Below are positions 18,257-30,765 of a DNA stretch of 64,000 nucleotides, piece by piece. Made by a program: the position numbers and the translations under genes. The notes beneath the pieces were generated by a model. The model had not been told where the DNA came from and searched no databases. It worked only from the letters and a program-made list of their open reading frames with translations. The stretch spans positions 1,302,001-1,366,000 of the forward strand of contig NZ_CP067136.1 of NCBI RefSeq assembly GCF_028553785.1. The letters are read 5' to 3'. This stretch comes from Paracoccus fistulariae (GTDB taxonomy: Bacteria; Pseudomonadota; Alphaproteobacteria; Rhodobacterales; Rhodobacteraceae). Each line of letters starts with the position of its first letter. The stretch's first letter is position 1.

Positions 18257-18350
18257 GGCTTTATCCTTTGACTGCTGCGCGGATGTGCGTCGGGCGCGGC
18301 GCTGCCCACGCCGGGCCTGACGTCATGATGCGCCGATTTTACCGCCTGAG

Positions 18351-18403
18351 ATATTGCAAACAATGACATTGGATGCAGATATTGATGATCGGTTTTGCAA
18401 TAT
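18351..18403. promoter_or_regulatory. Inverted pair of ATATTGCAAA half-sites
   Basis: ATATTGCAAA at 18351-18360 and its exact reverse complement at 18394-18403 are separated by 33 bp (centre to centre 43 bp, about four helical turns). The pair lies between the divergent HSD10-like gene and the AraC-type regulator, just before the ATG at 18414. Such spacing fits looping or dimeric operator binding. Confidence 0.5.
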
Positions 18404-18413
18404 TCGGATCAGC

Positions 18414-19451
18414 ATGGAACGCGCCAATATCACGCCGGGATTTGTCCGCGACGCGCTGCGGATCGCCGCCGGTCAGGGCGTGGACACCGCTGCGCTGCTG
18501 GATACGGTCGGACTGCCGCAGCATATCGACCGGCCGGTGACCAATCGCGAATACGGGCGGCTGTGGTGGCAGATCGCCCGAGAGCTGCGCTGCGAATTCT
18601 TCGGTCTGGGGGAACGGGCGATGCGGCCGGGCAGCTTCGATCTGATGTGCCAGGCGATCCTGCCCTGCAGCAATCTGGAGCGCGCATTGCGCCGCGCGCT
18701 GCAATTTCTGAACGTGATCCTGGATCAGCCGCATGGCCGGTTGACGGTCGCGGATGGTCTGGCCGTGATCAGCCTGCGCGACACGGCGCAGCGCCCGGCC
18801 TTTGCCTATCGCGCCTATTGGCTGATCCTGATGGGCGTCGCCTGCTGGCTGATTGGCCGCAGGATCCCGCTGCAACGTCTGGACTTTGCCTGCCCCGCGC
18901 CCAAGGACCGGCAGGATTATCGCAGCTTTTTCGGCGCGCCGGTGCTGTTTGGTCAGGCGCAGACCGATCTGGTCTTCGATTCCTCTTACCTGTCGCTGCC
19001 GATTGTCCGCAGCGAAACGGCGCTGGACAGTTTCCTGCGCGGCGCGCCGGCCAATCTGCTGATCCGCTATCGCCATGATGACGACATCTCGGCCCGGATC
19101 CGGGCAAGGCTGGGCGCGGTTCCGCCCGCCGACTGGCCGGGCTTCGAAGATACCGCCGCGATGCTGCAACTTTCGCCCGCCACGCTGCGGCGGCGGCTGC
19201 GACGCGACGGGCAAAGCTTTGGCGCGATCAAGGACGAGTTACGCTCGGTTCTGGCGCAGCGGCTGTTGCAGCAGGACATGACCGTGGCCGAAGTCGCCAC
19301 CGAGCTGGGCTATAGCGAACCCAGTGCCTTTCACCGTGCCTATGTCAAATGGACAGGGCAAAGCCCGGGCGCGTTCAAGCGCAGCAGCCAGGGTGGGGAA
19401 CGGTCAGGGAATGCGCGATCTGTCGATGAATTTCCGCAGCGCAAAGCGTGA
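18414..19451 (+). CDS. AraC-family transcriptional regulator
   Basis: 345-residue regulator. The N-terminal part (about 5-190) is of the Arabinose_bd-like type seen in OruR/ArgR-like regulators, beginning ITPGFVRDALRIAAGQGVDTAALLDTVGLP. The C-terminal double helix-turn-helix spans about 245-335, with LSPATLRRRLRRDGQSF and VAEVATELGYSEPSAFHRAYVKWTGQSPGAF. It is divergent from the isoleucine-type operon and probably controls it. The start MERANIT was chosen because a perfect inverted repeat sits directly upstream; ATG 18363 would add 17 residues. Its last 48 bases overlap the end of the convergent Lrp-type gene. Confidence 0.82.
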   Translation: MERANITPGFVRDALRIAAGQGVDTAALLDTVGLPQHIDRPVTNREYGRLWWQIARELRCEFFGLGERAMRPGSFDLMCQAILPCSNLERALRRALQFLNVILDQPHGRLTVADGLAVISLRDTAQRPAFAYRAYWLILMGVACWLIGRRIPLQRLDFACPAPKDRQDYRSFFGAPVLFGQAQTDLVFDSSYLSLPIVRSETALDSFLRGAPANLLIRYRHDDDISARIRARLGAVPPADWPGFEDTAAMLQLSPATLRRRLRRDGQSFGAIKDELRSVLAQRLLQQDMTVAEVATELGYSEPSAFHRAYVKWTGQSPGAFKRSSQGGERSGNARSVDEFPQRKA

Positions 19452-19865
19452 GCGGACGGCCCGGATCCCCTCCAGCTTCAGCAGCCGGGTCTGCAGGAAA
19501 CGCTCGTAATCCTCAAGGCTTTCCACCGCGACCTCCAGCAGGAAATCCTGACTGCCGGTCATCAGCACCCCGGTCACCACCTCATTGAACCCGGCCACGG
19601 CGCGCTGGAACCGGCTCAGCTGATCGACCTGCTGACGCTCCAGCTCGACCGAGACGAAGACGGTGATGCCAAAGCCGCTGGCCACCGGATCGACGCGTGC
19701 GTGATAACCGGCGATGATCCCGCTTTCCTCCAGCCGGGCCAGCCGCCTTTTGCAGGGCGTGGCCGACAGACCCACCTGTTCCGCAAGGTCAGTCAGGCTG
19801 ATCCGCCCGTCTTTCTGCACCGCCGCAAGAATCTTGCGGTCAACGGCATCTATAGTGATTTTCAT
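19404..19865 (-). CDS. Lrp/AsnC-family regulator, BkdR-like
   Basis: 153-residue Lrp-type regulator with an N-terminal helix-turn-helix (residues 21-45, ISLTDLAEQVGLSATPCKRRLARLEE) and a C-terminal RAM ligand-binding domain including VTGVLMTGSQDFLLEVAV. It is divergent from leucine dehydrogenase and the branched-chain oxoacid dehydrogenase operon, with 125 bp between starts. By analogy with BkdR of Pseudomonas it is the likely local activator, sensing branched-chain amino acids. Its 3' end overlaps the convergent AraC gene by 48 bp, an unusually deep tail-to-tail overlap. Confidence 0.88.
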   Translation of the reverse strand: MKITIDAVDRKILAAVQKDGRISLTDLAEQVGLSATPCKRRLARLEESGIIAGYHARVDPVASGFGITVFVSVELERQQVDQLSRFQRAVAGFNEVVTGVLMTGSQDFLLEVAVESLEDYERFLQTRLLKLEGIRAVRSRFALRKFIDRSRIP

Positions 19866-19990
19866 ATGACCTCCGCCATAAGCTGAGTGAATATCACCAA
19901 ACTATCTGCCAAATCCAGCCCTCATCCCCCTGTTTCCACCACGGTCAAAGATATACGCTTAAGGAAACCCAGACATGTGGAATTTGCAGG

Positions 19991-22281
<2,291 letters not shown>

Positions 22282-22282
22282 G

Positions 22283-23296
22283 ATGGCGCATATGACCATG
22301 ATCGAGGCCCTGCGCGACGCCCATGACGTCGCCATGGCCAATGACGACCGCGTCGTCGTCTATGGCGAGGATGTCGGCTATTTCGGCGGCGTTTTTCGCG
22401 TCACCGCCGGGCTGCAGAAGAAATACGGCAAATCGCGCTGCTTTGACGCGCCGATCAACGAGGCCGGGATCGTCGGCACCGCCATCGGCATGGCCGCCTA
22501 TGGCCTGCGCCCGGTGATCGAGATCCAGTTCGCCGATTACGTCTATCCCGGCATGGACCAGATCGTGTCCGAAGCCGCGCGCCTGCGCCACCGCTCGGCC
22601 GGGGATTTCACCTGCCCCATCGTGATCCGAATGCCAACGGGCGGCGGCATTTTCGGCGGCCAGACGCACAGCCAGTCGCCCGAAGCGTTTTTCACCCATT
22701 CCTCGGGGTTGAAAACGGTGGTGCCCTCGAACCCGCGCGACGCCAAGGGCCTGCTTCTGGCGGCCATCGCCGACCCGGATCCGGTGATCTTTCTGGAACC
22801 CAAGCGGCTTTATAACGGCCCCTTCGACGGCCATCACGACCGTCCCGTCACCAGTTGGAAGAAGCACCCACTGGGCGACGTGCCGGAAGGCAATGAGATC
22901 GTTCCGCTGGGCAAGGCGCGGGTGACGCGCGAAGGCAAGGATGTCACGGTGCTGGCCTATGGCACCATGGTATATGTGGCCGAAGCCGCCGCCGAGGAAA
23001 CCGGCATCGACGCTGAAATCATCGATCTGCGCACCCTGCTGCCCATTGATCTGGACGCGATCACGACCTCGGTCGAGAAAACCGGCCGCTGCGTGATCGT
23101 GCATGAGGCGACCAAGACCTCGGGCTTCGGGGCGGAACTGTCGGCGCTGGTGCAGGAAAACTGCTTTTACAGTCTGGAAGCGCCGATCATCCGCGTGGCG
23201 GGATGGGATACCCCCTATCCGCACGCGCAGGAATGGGATTACTTCCCCGGCCCGGTCCGCGTCGGCGCCGCATTGAAAACTGTGATGGAGGGCTGA
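22283..23296 (+). CDS. bkdA2: 2-oxoisovalerate dehydrogenase E1 beta subunit
   Basis: 337-residue transketolase-like beta subunit. It begins MAHMTMIEALRDAHDVAM one base after the alpha-subunit stop. YGEDVGYFGGVFRVTAGL and FDAPINEAGIVGTAIGMA are characteristic, as are the QFADYVYPGMDQI segment and the C-terminal transketolase domain with RVAGWDTPYPHAQEW. It completes the alpha2-beta2 E1 and contributes to binding of the thiamine diphosphate cofactor and of the E2 core. Confidence 0.93.
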   Translation: MAHMTMIEALRDAHDVAMANDDRVVVYGEDVGYFGGVFRVTAGLQKKYGKSRCFDAPINEAGIVGTAIGMAAYGLRPVIEIQFADYVYPGMDQIVSEAARLRHRSAGDFTCPIVIRMPTGGGIFGGQTHSQSPEAFFTHSSGLKTVVPSNPRDAKGLLLAAIADPDPVIFLEPKRLYNGPFDGHHDRPVTSWKKHPLGDVPEGNEIVPLGKARVTREGKDVTVLAYGTMVYVAEAAAEETGIDAEIIDLRTLLPIDLDAITTSVEKTGRCVIVHEATKTSGFGAELSALVQENCFYSLEAPIIRVAGWDTPYPHAQEWDYFPGPVRVGAALKTVMEG

Positions 23297-23297
23297 G

Positions 23298-24578
23298 ATG
23301 GGTGTCTATTCGATCCGCCTGCCGGATATCGGCGAAGGCGTGGCCGAGGCCGAACTGACGGAATGGCATGTCAAACCCGGCGATGTGGTGCAGGAAGATG
23401 ACGTGCTGGCCGCCGTGATGACGGATAAAGCCGCCATCGAGGTGCCCAGCTCTGTCAGCGGCACGGTTCTGGAACTGGGCGGCGAGATCGGCGACATGAT
23501 CGCGGTCGGCGGCACCCTGATCAAGCTGGAGGTCGAGGGCGAGGGCAATGAAAGCGCCACTGCCGCGCCGCCGAAACCGGCCGAGGAGAAAGCTGCACCG
23601 GACGACAAGCTCGCAGCGGCGGAGAAACCCGCAGCAAAGCCAGCGCCGAAGCCGGCCGAGAAGCCCGCAGCCCGCGCCAAATCCGCACCGGTCGAACGCG
23701 CCAAGGGCACCCGCCCGCTGGCCGCCCCATCGGTGCGCGCCCGCGCCCGGGAAGAAGGCATCGACCTGCGCCATGTTCCGGGCACAGGCCCCTCGGGCCG
23801 GATCAGCCATGAAGATCTGGACAGCTTCATCGCCTCGGGCGGGATCCAGCAGGGCGGCGTGACGCGCGGCAAGAATACCGGGATCGAAGAAATCCGCGTC
23901 GTCGGCATGCGCCGCAAGATCGCCGAGAAGATGGCACTGTCGAAATCGCATATCCCGCATATCACCATCGTGGAAGAGGTCGATGTCTCTTCGCTTGAGG
24001 AATTGCGGGCGGCACTGAACAAGAAATACAAGGATCAGCGCCCCAAGCTGACGATCCTGCCCTTCCTGATGCGCGCCATTGTCGAGGCTGTGCGCGAACA
24101 GCCCGATCTGAATGCGCGCTATGACGATGAGGCCGGGGTGATCCAGCGTTACGGCGGCGTCCATATCGGCATCGCGACCCAGACCCCGGCGGGGCTGAAC
24201 GTGCCGGTGGTCCATCACGCGGAATCGGGCAGCCTGTGGGACAATGCCGAACAGGTCGCGGCCCTGGCCGAGGCGGCGCGCGAAGGCTCGATCTCGCGCG
24301 ATGCGCTGGCGGGCGGGACGATCACCATCACCTCGCTTGGTCCCCTGGGCGCCATCGCCACGACACCGATCATCAACTACCCCGAGGTGGCGATTGTCGG
24401 CGTCAACAAGATGGCGGTGCGGCCGGTCTGGGACGGCCAGCAATTCCAGCCGCGCAAGATGATGAACCTGTCCTGTTCCTTTGATCATCGCGTGATCGAC
24501 GGCTGGGATGCGGCGGTGTTCGTGCAGAAACTGAAAACCCTGCTGGAAACTCCGGCAATGCTGTTCGTCGAGGGCTGA
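23298..24578 (+). CDS. bkdB: Branched-chain 2-oxoacid dehydrogenase E2 (acyltransferase)
   Basis: 426-residue dihydrolipoyl acyltransferase. One lipoyl domain (1-78) carries the lipoylated Lys44 in [12 protein letters not shown]. An Ala/Pro/Lys-rich linker (about 80-135) follows, then a peripheral subunit-binding domain (about 138-177) and the catalytic domain, with His397 in [13 protein letters not shown]. It forms the core of the complex and transfers the acyl group to CoA, giving isobutyryl-, isovaleryl- or 2-methylbutyryl-CoA. The start lies one base after the E1 beta stop. Confidence 0.93.
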   Translation: MGVYSIRLPDIGEGVAEAELTEWHVKPGDVVQEDDVLAAVMTDKAAIEVPSSVSGTVLELGGEIGDMIAVGGTLIKLEVEGEGNESATAAPPKPAEEKAAPDDKLAAAEKPAAKPAPKPAEKPAARAKSAPVERAKGTRPLAAPSVRARAREEGIDLRHVPGTGPSGRISHEDLDSFIASGGIQQGGVTRGKNTGIEEIRVVGMRRKIAEKMALSKSHIPHITIVEEVDVSSLEELRAALNKKYKDQRPKLTILPFLMRAIVEAVREQPDLNARYDDEAGVIQRYGGVHIGIATQTPAGLNVPVVHHAESGSLWDNAEQVAALAEAAREGSISRDALAGGTITITSLGPLGAIATTPIINYPEVAIVGVNKMAVRPVWDGQQFQPRKMMNLSCSFDHRVIDGWDAAVFVQKLKTLLETPAMLFVEG

Positions 24579-24579
24579 C

Positions 24580-25935
<1,356 letters not shown>

Positions 25936-25941
25936 CAAAGG

Positions 25942-25972
25942 CCCCCGGCTTTCCGCATGAAAGCCGGGGCGA
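25942..25972 (+). terminator. Hairpin after the bkd operon
   Basis: A perfect 10-bp stem (25943-25952 with 25960-25969, CCCCGGCTTT/AAAGCCGGGG) with a 7-base loop stands between the convergent lpdV and thioesterase genes. There is no long T-run, so it may be an imperfect or bidirectional terminator. Confidence 0.65.
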
Positions 25973-25991
25973 TTGCCCCGACCTTTGGGCG

Positions 25992-26405
25992 TCAGCGTTT
26001 CTGGATGATCCGGAATGTCGCGCTGCCGGTCGCCAGCAGGCGGCCGGTCTCGTCACGCAATTCGGCCTCGGCGAATTTCAGGCTTTTGCCGCCGCCGGTG
26101 ACGCGGCCTGTCGCGGTGACGCGCCCCGATCCGGCCCCGGCAATGAAATTCACCGACAGCGAGACCGTCACCGCCCCCGCATCGGTATTGCCGATGGCAT
26201 TGCGGATCGCGACCCCGCAGCCATTGTCCAGCAGCATCGAGACAAAGCCGCCATGCAGCAGGCCCAGCCGGTTCAGATGCTGGGGCCCGATCTCCAGCGA
26301 ACAGGAACCGCCGCCGTCCAGCGAGGACCGATAGCCCACCAATTCGCGCGCGCCGGACATATCGATGGGCAGCAAGGCCTCGCCACGGCCTTCGGGCCGG
26401 TCCAT
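25992..26405 (-). CDS. PaaI-type hotdog thioesterase
   Basis: 137-residue single-hotdog protein with the HGG motif (51-53, LLHGGFVSMLLDNGCG) typical of PaaI/ACOT13-like acyl-CoA thioesterases; Asp60 in the following helix is the probable catalytic acid. The FIAGAGSGRVTATGRV and GGGKSLKFAEAEL strands also fit. It is the last gene of the cluster I operon and probably rescues CoA from stalled intermediates. The start MDRPEGRGEA overlaps the upstream dehydrogenase stop (TAATG), which decides it against a much longer reading. Confidence 0.85.
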   Translation of the reverse strand: MDRPEGRGEALLPIDMSGARELVGYRSSLDGGGSCSLEIGPQHLNRLGLLHGGFVSMLLDNGCGVAIRNAIGNTDAGAVTVSLSVNFIAGAGSGRVTATGRVTGGGKSLKFAEAELRDETGRLLATGSATFRIIQKR

Positions 26406-27481
26406 TACGCCGCCACCCGTTTCGCAGCGATCATGCGCAACACATGATCGTTGCGGTCGCCAAGCTGGTGGTCGATCATCACCAGCCGCTTGGCATAATG
26501 CGATCCGGGATATTCCCAGGTCATGCCGATGCCGCCATGCATCTGCACCGCCTCTTCGGCGACATGGGTTGCCGCGCGCCCAATCAGGTTCTTGGCCATC
26601 GAGGTGCTGCGCGCCTGATCCGCCGACCCGAAATCGGCCACCGCGCGGATGGTGATCGAGCGGGCCTGCTCCAGCTCGACCAGCATATCGACGATGCGAT
26701 GTTGCAGGGCCTGAAAACTGGCCAGAGGGCGACCGAACTGCATGCGCTGTTTCAGGTAGTCGACCGTCATGTCGATGATCCGGGCCATGGCGCCGACCGC
26801 TTCGGCGCAAAGTGCGATCCGGCCCAGATCCAGCGCGTCCTCGATCTGCGCGGCGCAATCGGGCGACAGGCATTCGGCGGGCAGATCGTCCATGACCAGA
26901 TCGGCGATCCCGCCGCCATCGACCATCGATGCGGCGATCAGATCGGGCGTTTCGACCAGAAACAGACCCAGACCCTGATCCGTGCGCGCCACAACCAGCA
27001 AATGATCGGCACCCGGCCCGCCATAGATCGCGGATTTGCGCCCCGACAGCCGCCAGCCGTCACCATCGCGCCGGGCCTTGGCCTCGATATGGGTCAGATC
27101 GCAGGCGACATTGGGTTCGTAGACGGCCAGCGCCACGCGTTTTTCGCCGCCGATCACCGCCGCGACCAGATCCTCGCGCCCATTATCTGCCAACAGCCGC
27201 AGGCCCAGCAATGCGCCCAGAACCGGCTCGGCGCACAGCCCCCGTCCCAGTTCCTCGAAGATGACCGAGACATCCTCGGCGCCGCCGCCAAAGCCGCCCT
27301 GCTCTTCCGGCAGAAAGGCCCCGATGACCCCCAGTTCGGCCAGCCCGGCCCAGGTCTTTTCTGAATGGTAGGGCGCGGCGTAGGCATCGCTGTTGCGGGT
27401 CTCGATCAGGTAATTGTCGGACAGATAGCGGCGCAATGTATCGGCCAGCATCTGATGGTCTTCGGACAGGTTGAAATCCAT
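26405..27481 (-). CDS. Acyl-CoA dehydrogenase, PimD-like small subunit
   Basis: 358-residue acyl-CoA dehydrogenase-family protein beginning MDFNLSEDHQMLADTL. It matches the smaller partner of paired dehydrogenases such as PimD of pimeloyl-CoA degradation. The family helices MQFGRPLASFQALQHRIVDM and the MHGGIGMTWEYPGSHYAKR segment are present. The mid-domain is divergent and a clear catalytic Glu was not identified, as is often so for one partner of a heteromeric pair. It follows the larger dehydrogenase after 4 bp, so a heterotetramer is likely. Confidence 0.82.
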   Translation of the reverse strand: MDFNLSEDHQMLADTLRRYLSDNYLIETRNSDAYAAPYHSEKTWAGLAELGVIGAFLPEEQGGFGGGAEDVSVIFEELGRGLCAEPVLGALLGLRLLADNGREDLVAAVIGGEKRVALAVYEPNVACDLTHIEAKARRDGDGWRLSGRKSAIYGGPGADHLLVVARTDQGLGLFLVETPDLIAASMVDGGGIADLVMDDLPAECLSPDCAAQIEDALDLGRIALCAEAVGAMARIIDMTVDYLKQRMQFGRPLASFQALQHRIVDMLVELEQARSITIRAVADFGSADQARSTSMAKNLIGRAATHVAEEAVQMHGGIGMTWEYPGSHYAKRLVMIDHQLGDRNDHVLRMIAAKRVAA

Positions 27482-27485
27482 GGCC

Positions 27486-28670
27486 TCACCCCCGGAACAG
27501 TTCTTTGGCAACGATGTTGCGCTGAATTTCGTTCGAGCCGCCATAGATCGACAGCTTGCGATTGTTGAAATAGACCGGCGCGGCGCGCGCGGCATCGGCC
27601 GGGACGGCCAGTTCGTTTTCCGACAGATCATCGGCCATCGGCGCCGCCAGCGGACCAAGAGCCGAGCGATAAAGGTCCTGAATCGCCTGCCGCACCTGCG
27701 TGCCCTTCAGCTTCAGCATCGAGCTTTCGACGCCGCTGGCCGCGCCGTCCCGCGCATTGGCCAGCATGCGCAGATTGGTGATGCTCATGGCTTCCAGATC
27801 GGCCTCGATCTCGGCCGCGCGGGCGGCATAGACCGGGTTTTCGGCAATCGGACGCCCGTCGCGCGTCACCTGTTCGGACAGCTTGCGATAGCGGGCCAGA
27901 TCGCGGGCGGAAAAGCCCACGCCCGCGATATTCGTGCGCTCATGCGTCAGCAGATATTTGGCGATGGTCCAGCCCTGATTTTCCTGCCCCACCAGATTTT
28001 CCACCGGGACGCGGGCATCGGTGAAAAACACCTCATTCACCTCATGCCTGCCTTCGATCAGGCGGATCGGGCGCATCTCGACCCCGGGCGTGTCCAGATC
28101 GATCAGCAGAAAGCTGATCCCCTCTTGCGGCTTGCCCTCGGTCGAGGTTCTGACCAGACAGAAGATCTTGTCGGCATGCTGGCCCAGCGTGGTCCAGGTC
28201 TTCTGACCATTCACCACATAGGCATCGCCATCACGCACCGCGCGCGTCTTGAGACTGGCCAGATCCGATCCGGCACCGGGTTCGGAATAGCCCTGACACC
28301 ACCAGTCGCTGCCATCCAGAATGCGCGGCAGATAGGTCCGCTTCTGTTCCTCACTGCCGAATTTCAGCAGCACCGGACCCAGCATATGCAGACCAAAGGG
28401 AAGCAGGCGCGGCGCGCTGGCCATGGCGCATTCTTCCGAAAAGATGTGGCGTTGCACGGCGGTCCAGCCGGGGCCGCCATATTCTTCGGGCCAGGATGCA
28501 GCCAGCCAGCCCCGCTTGTGCAGGATCGCCTGCCAGTGCAGGATTTCGTCCTTGGTCAGTTCCCTGCCCGCGCTGACTTTCTCGGCCAGTTCGCGGGGCA
28601 GGTTATCGCGAATGAAGCTGCGCACCTCGTCGCGGAAGGCGCGTTCCTCATCGGTGAATTCCAGATCCAT
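27486..28670 (-). CDS. Acyl-CoA dehydrogenase, PimC-like large subunit
   Basis: 394-residue acyl-CoA dehydrogenase starting MDLEFTDEERAFRDEVRSFIRDNLP, a beginning shared with the large subunit of pimeloyl-CoA dehydrogenase and similar paired enzymes. FAD-binding segments include GYSEPGAGSDLASLKT and VVNGQKTWTT, and the C-terminal part has YGGSNEIQRNIVAKELF. It would oxidise a medium-chain or dicarboxylic acyl-CoA. The start lies 4 bp after the FadB-like gene's stop, within the cluster I operon. Confidence 0.85.
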   Translation of the reverse strand: MDLEFTDEERAFRDEVRSFIRDNLPRELAEKVSAGRELTKDEILHWQAILHKRGWLAASWPEEYGGPGWTAVQRHIFSEECAMASAPRLLPFGLHMLGPVLLKFGSEEQKRTYLPRILDGSDWWCQGYSEPGAGSDLASLKTRAVRDGDAYVVNGQKTWTTLGQHADKIFCLVRTSTEGKPQEGISFLLIDLDTPGVEMRPIRLIEGRHEVNEVFFTDARVPVENLVGQENQGWTIAKYLLTHERTNIAGVGFSARDLARYRKLSEQVTRDGRPIAENPVYAARAAEIEADLEAMSITNLRMLANARDGAASGVESSMLKLKGTQVRQAIQDLYRSALGPLAAPMADDLSENELAVPADAARAAPVYFNNRKLSIYGGSNEIQRNIVAKELFRG

Positions 28671-28674
28671 CGGC

Positions 28675-30756
28675 TTACTCCTTGTTCAAATCGGCGAAGC
28701 TGCGGCCGCTTTCGGCCAGTTCGCGCAGCAGGGTCGGCACCTGCCAGTAATGCGGGTCTTCGGTGGAATAGTTTTCAATGCGCCGGATCAGATCGCGGGC
28801 ACCGATCCGGTCGGCGTAATTCAGCGGCCCGCCCAGATGACGCGGGAAGCCGTAACCGAACAGGAACACCGCATCGACATCGATGGGGCGCAGGGCGATG
28901 CCCTCTTCCACCACCCGCGCGGCTTCGGAAATCATCGCGGTCATATAGCGCGCCACGATCTCTTCATCGCTGAAATCGCGCGGAGTGACGCCTGCGCGCT
29001 GGCGCTCGGCCTCGACGATCTGCTGAGCCCCGGGATTGGGTGTACGGGCCTTGGGATCGTCATAGAGGTAATAGCCCTGCCCGGTCTTGCGCCCGAACCA
29101 GCCCCGCTCGCAAATCCGATCCGCGATTTCGACATAGCGTTCCGTCGCAGGGCGCGTCGGCGCCTTGCGCTTGCGCGTGGCCCAGCCGATATCCAGCCCG
29201 GCCAGATCGCCGACGGCAAAGGGACCCATGGCAAAGCCGAAATCCTCCAGCGCGCGGTCGATCTGCTGATAGGATACGCCGTCTTCCAGCATGTAATCCG
29301 CGACCTTGCGGTAATGGGCCAGGATGCGATTGCCGATGAAGCCGTCGCAGACCCCGGACCGCACCGCGACCTTTTTCATCCGCCCCGCCAGATCAAAGGC
29401 CGTGGCCACCACATCGGCTGCGGTCTGATCGGCCACGACCACCTCCAGCAGCCGCATCACATGGGCGGGCGAGAAGAAATGCAGCCCGATCACGTCCTGC
29501 GGCCGCGATGTCGCCGCCGCAATCCTGTTCACGTCGAGATAAGAGGTATTGGTGGCAAGGATCGCGCCGGATTTGCAGATCCCGTCCAGCTTGCCAAAGA
29601 TCTGTGTCTTGACCTCCAGATCCTCGAAGACCGCTTCTATGACCAGATCCACATCCGACAGGCTGGCCAGATCGGTTGCGACAGTCAGCCCGCGGGCCAG
29701 ATCGTCGCGTTTCGCCGCATCCATCTTGCCGCGCTTGACCGCGCCGTCGAGGTTCTTCATCACGCCGACCCGCGCCTTGTCAGCCTGTTCGGCGGACATT
29801 TCGATCAGCGTCACCGGGATGCCTGCCGTGATCAGCGCGGTGGCGATGCCCACGCCCATCGTGCCACCACCGATCACGCCCGCGCTGTCGATCCGGCGCG
29901 GCGTGGCATCGGATTCGGGGATGTGGCGGACGGCGCGCTCGGCGGTGAAGGCATGGATCAGGCCCTGTCGGTCGGGGCTGTCCATCAGGTCCATGAAAGC
30001 CGCCCTCTCGCCCGGCAAGCCCTCGGAGATCGGCTTTTCGGCCAGCGCGATCGCCTCAACCGCCTTGATGGGCGCTTGCAAGGCAGGGCGGCGGTTCTGC
30101 AACCGGCTGATGGCCTGATCCAGCACATCCCGGTCCAGCGTCACCGAAATTCCGCCCGTCGGTCGCGTCGGCAGGCTGCCATCCAGTACCGCCTGCGCGG
30201 CGGCCCGTGCGGCCTCTTGCGGGGTTCCCTGTCCCATGTCATCGGCAAGGCCCAGTTCCAGCGCCTCATCCGCCGGAACCTGTCGCCCGGTGCTGATGAT
30301 CTCGATCGCCTTTTCCAGCGGCACCAGACGAGGCAGCCGCTGCGTGCCGCCCGCGCCGGGCAAAAGGCCCAGCGTCACCTCGGGCAGGCCCAGCCGCGCG
30401 CCGGGCAGAACCACCCGCGCATGGGCCGCCAGCGCCAGTTCCAGCCCGCCGCCCAGCGTGGTGCCATGCATCACCGCCACAACCGGGGTGTCGCTGCCCT
30501 CGATCTGGTCCAGCACATCGGGCAGGCGCGGCGGAACCGGCGGCTTGCCGAATTCGCGGATATCGGCGCCTGCCGACAGCGCCCGGCCCTCGCCATAAAG
30601 GGCGATCACCTTGACCGAGGGGTCGGCGTCCAGATCGCGGATCGCGTCGGACAGGCCCTGCCGCAGCGCCGCGCCAAGCGCGTTGACCGGGGGGTTGTTC
30701 AGCCCGATCAGGGCCACCGGCCCTTCCTGCGTGATGTTCAGTACATCATCCGTCAT
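28675..30756 (-). CDS. Bifunctional enoyl-CoA hydratase/3-hydroxyacyl-CoA dehydrogenase (FadB/PimF-like)
   Basis: 693-residue fusion of an N-terminal crotonase domain (about 1-190) and a C-terminal NAD-dependent hydroxyacyl-CoA dehydrogenase. Both hydratase glutamates are present, Glu106 in GGGLELAL and Glu126 in LPEVTLGLLPGAGGTQR. The NAD site VIGGGTMGVGIA is at about 294-305, and the dehydrogenase His lies in GLHFFSPAHVM. It performs the second and third beta-oxidation steps giving (S)-3-hydroxy then 3-oxo esters. The shorter length and operon company (ligase, thiolase, paired dehydrogenases) match PimF better than FadB of the FadBA complex. Confidence 0.9.
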   Translation of the reverse strand: MTDDVLNITQEGPVALIGLNNPPVNALGAALRQGLSDAIRDLDADPSVKVIALYGEGRALSAGADIREFGKPPVPPRLPDVLDQIEGSDTPVVAVMHGTTLGGGLELALAAHARVVLPGARLGLPEVTLGLLPGAGGTQRLPRLVPLEKAIEIISTGRQVPADEALELGLADDMGQGTPQEAARAAAQAVLDGSLPTRPTGGISVTLDRDVLDQAISRLQNRRPALQAPIKAVEAIALAEKPISEGLPGERAAFMDLMDSPDRQGLIHAFTAERAVRHIPESDATPRRIDSAGVIGGGTMGVGIATALITAGIPVTLIEMSAEQADKARVGVMKNLDGAVKRGKMDAAKRDDLARGLTVATDLASLSDVDLVIEAVFEDLEVKTQIFGKLDGICKSGAILATNTSYLDVNRIAAATSRPQDVIGLHFFSPAHVMRLLEVVVADQTAADVVATAFDLAGRMKKVAVRSGVCDGFIGNRILAHYRKVADYMLEDGVSYQQIDRALEDFGFAMGPFAVGDLAGLDIGWATRKRKAPTRPATERYVEIADRICERGWFGRKTGQGYYLYDDPKARTPNPGAQQIVEAERQRAGVTPRDFSDEEIVARYMTAMISEAARVVEEGIALRPIDVDAVFLFGYGFPRHLGGPLNYADRIGARDLIRRIENYSTEDPHYWQVPTLLRELAESGRSFADLNKE

Positions 30757-30765
30757 GCTCCGCCC

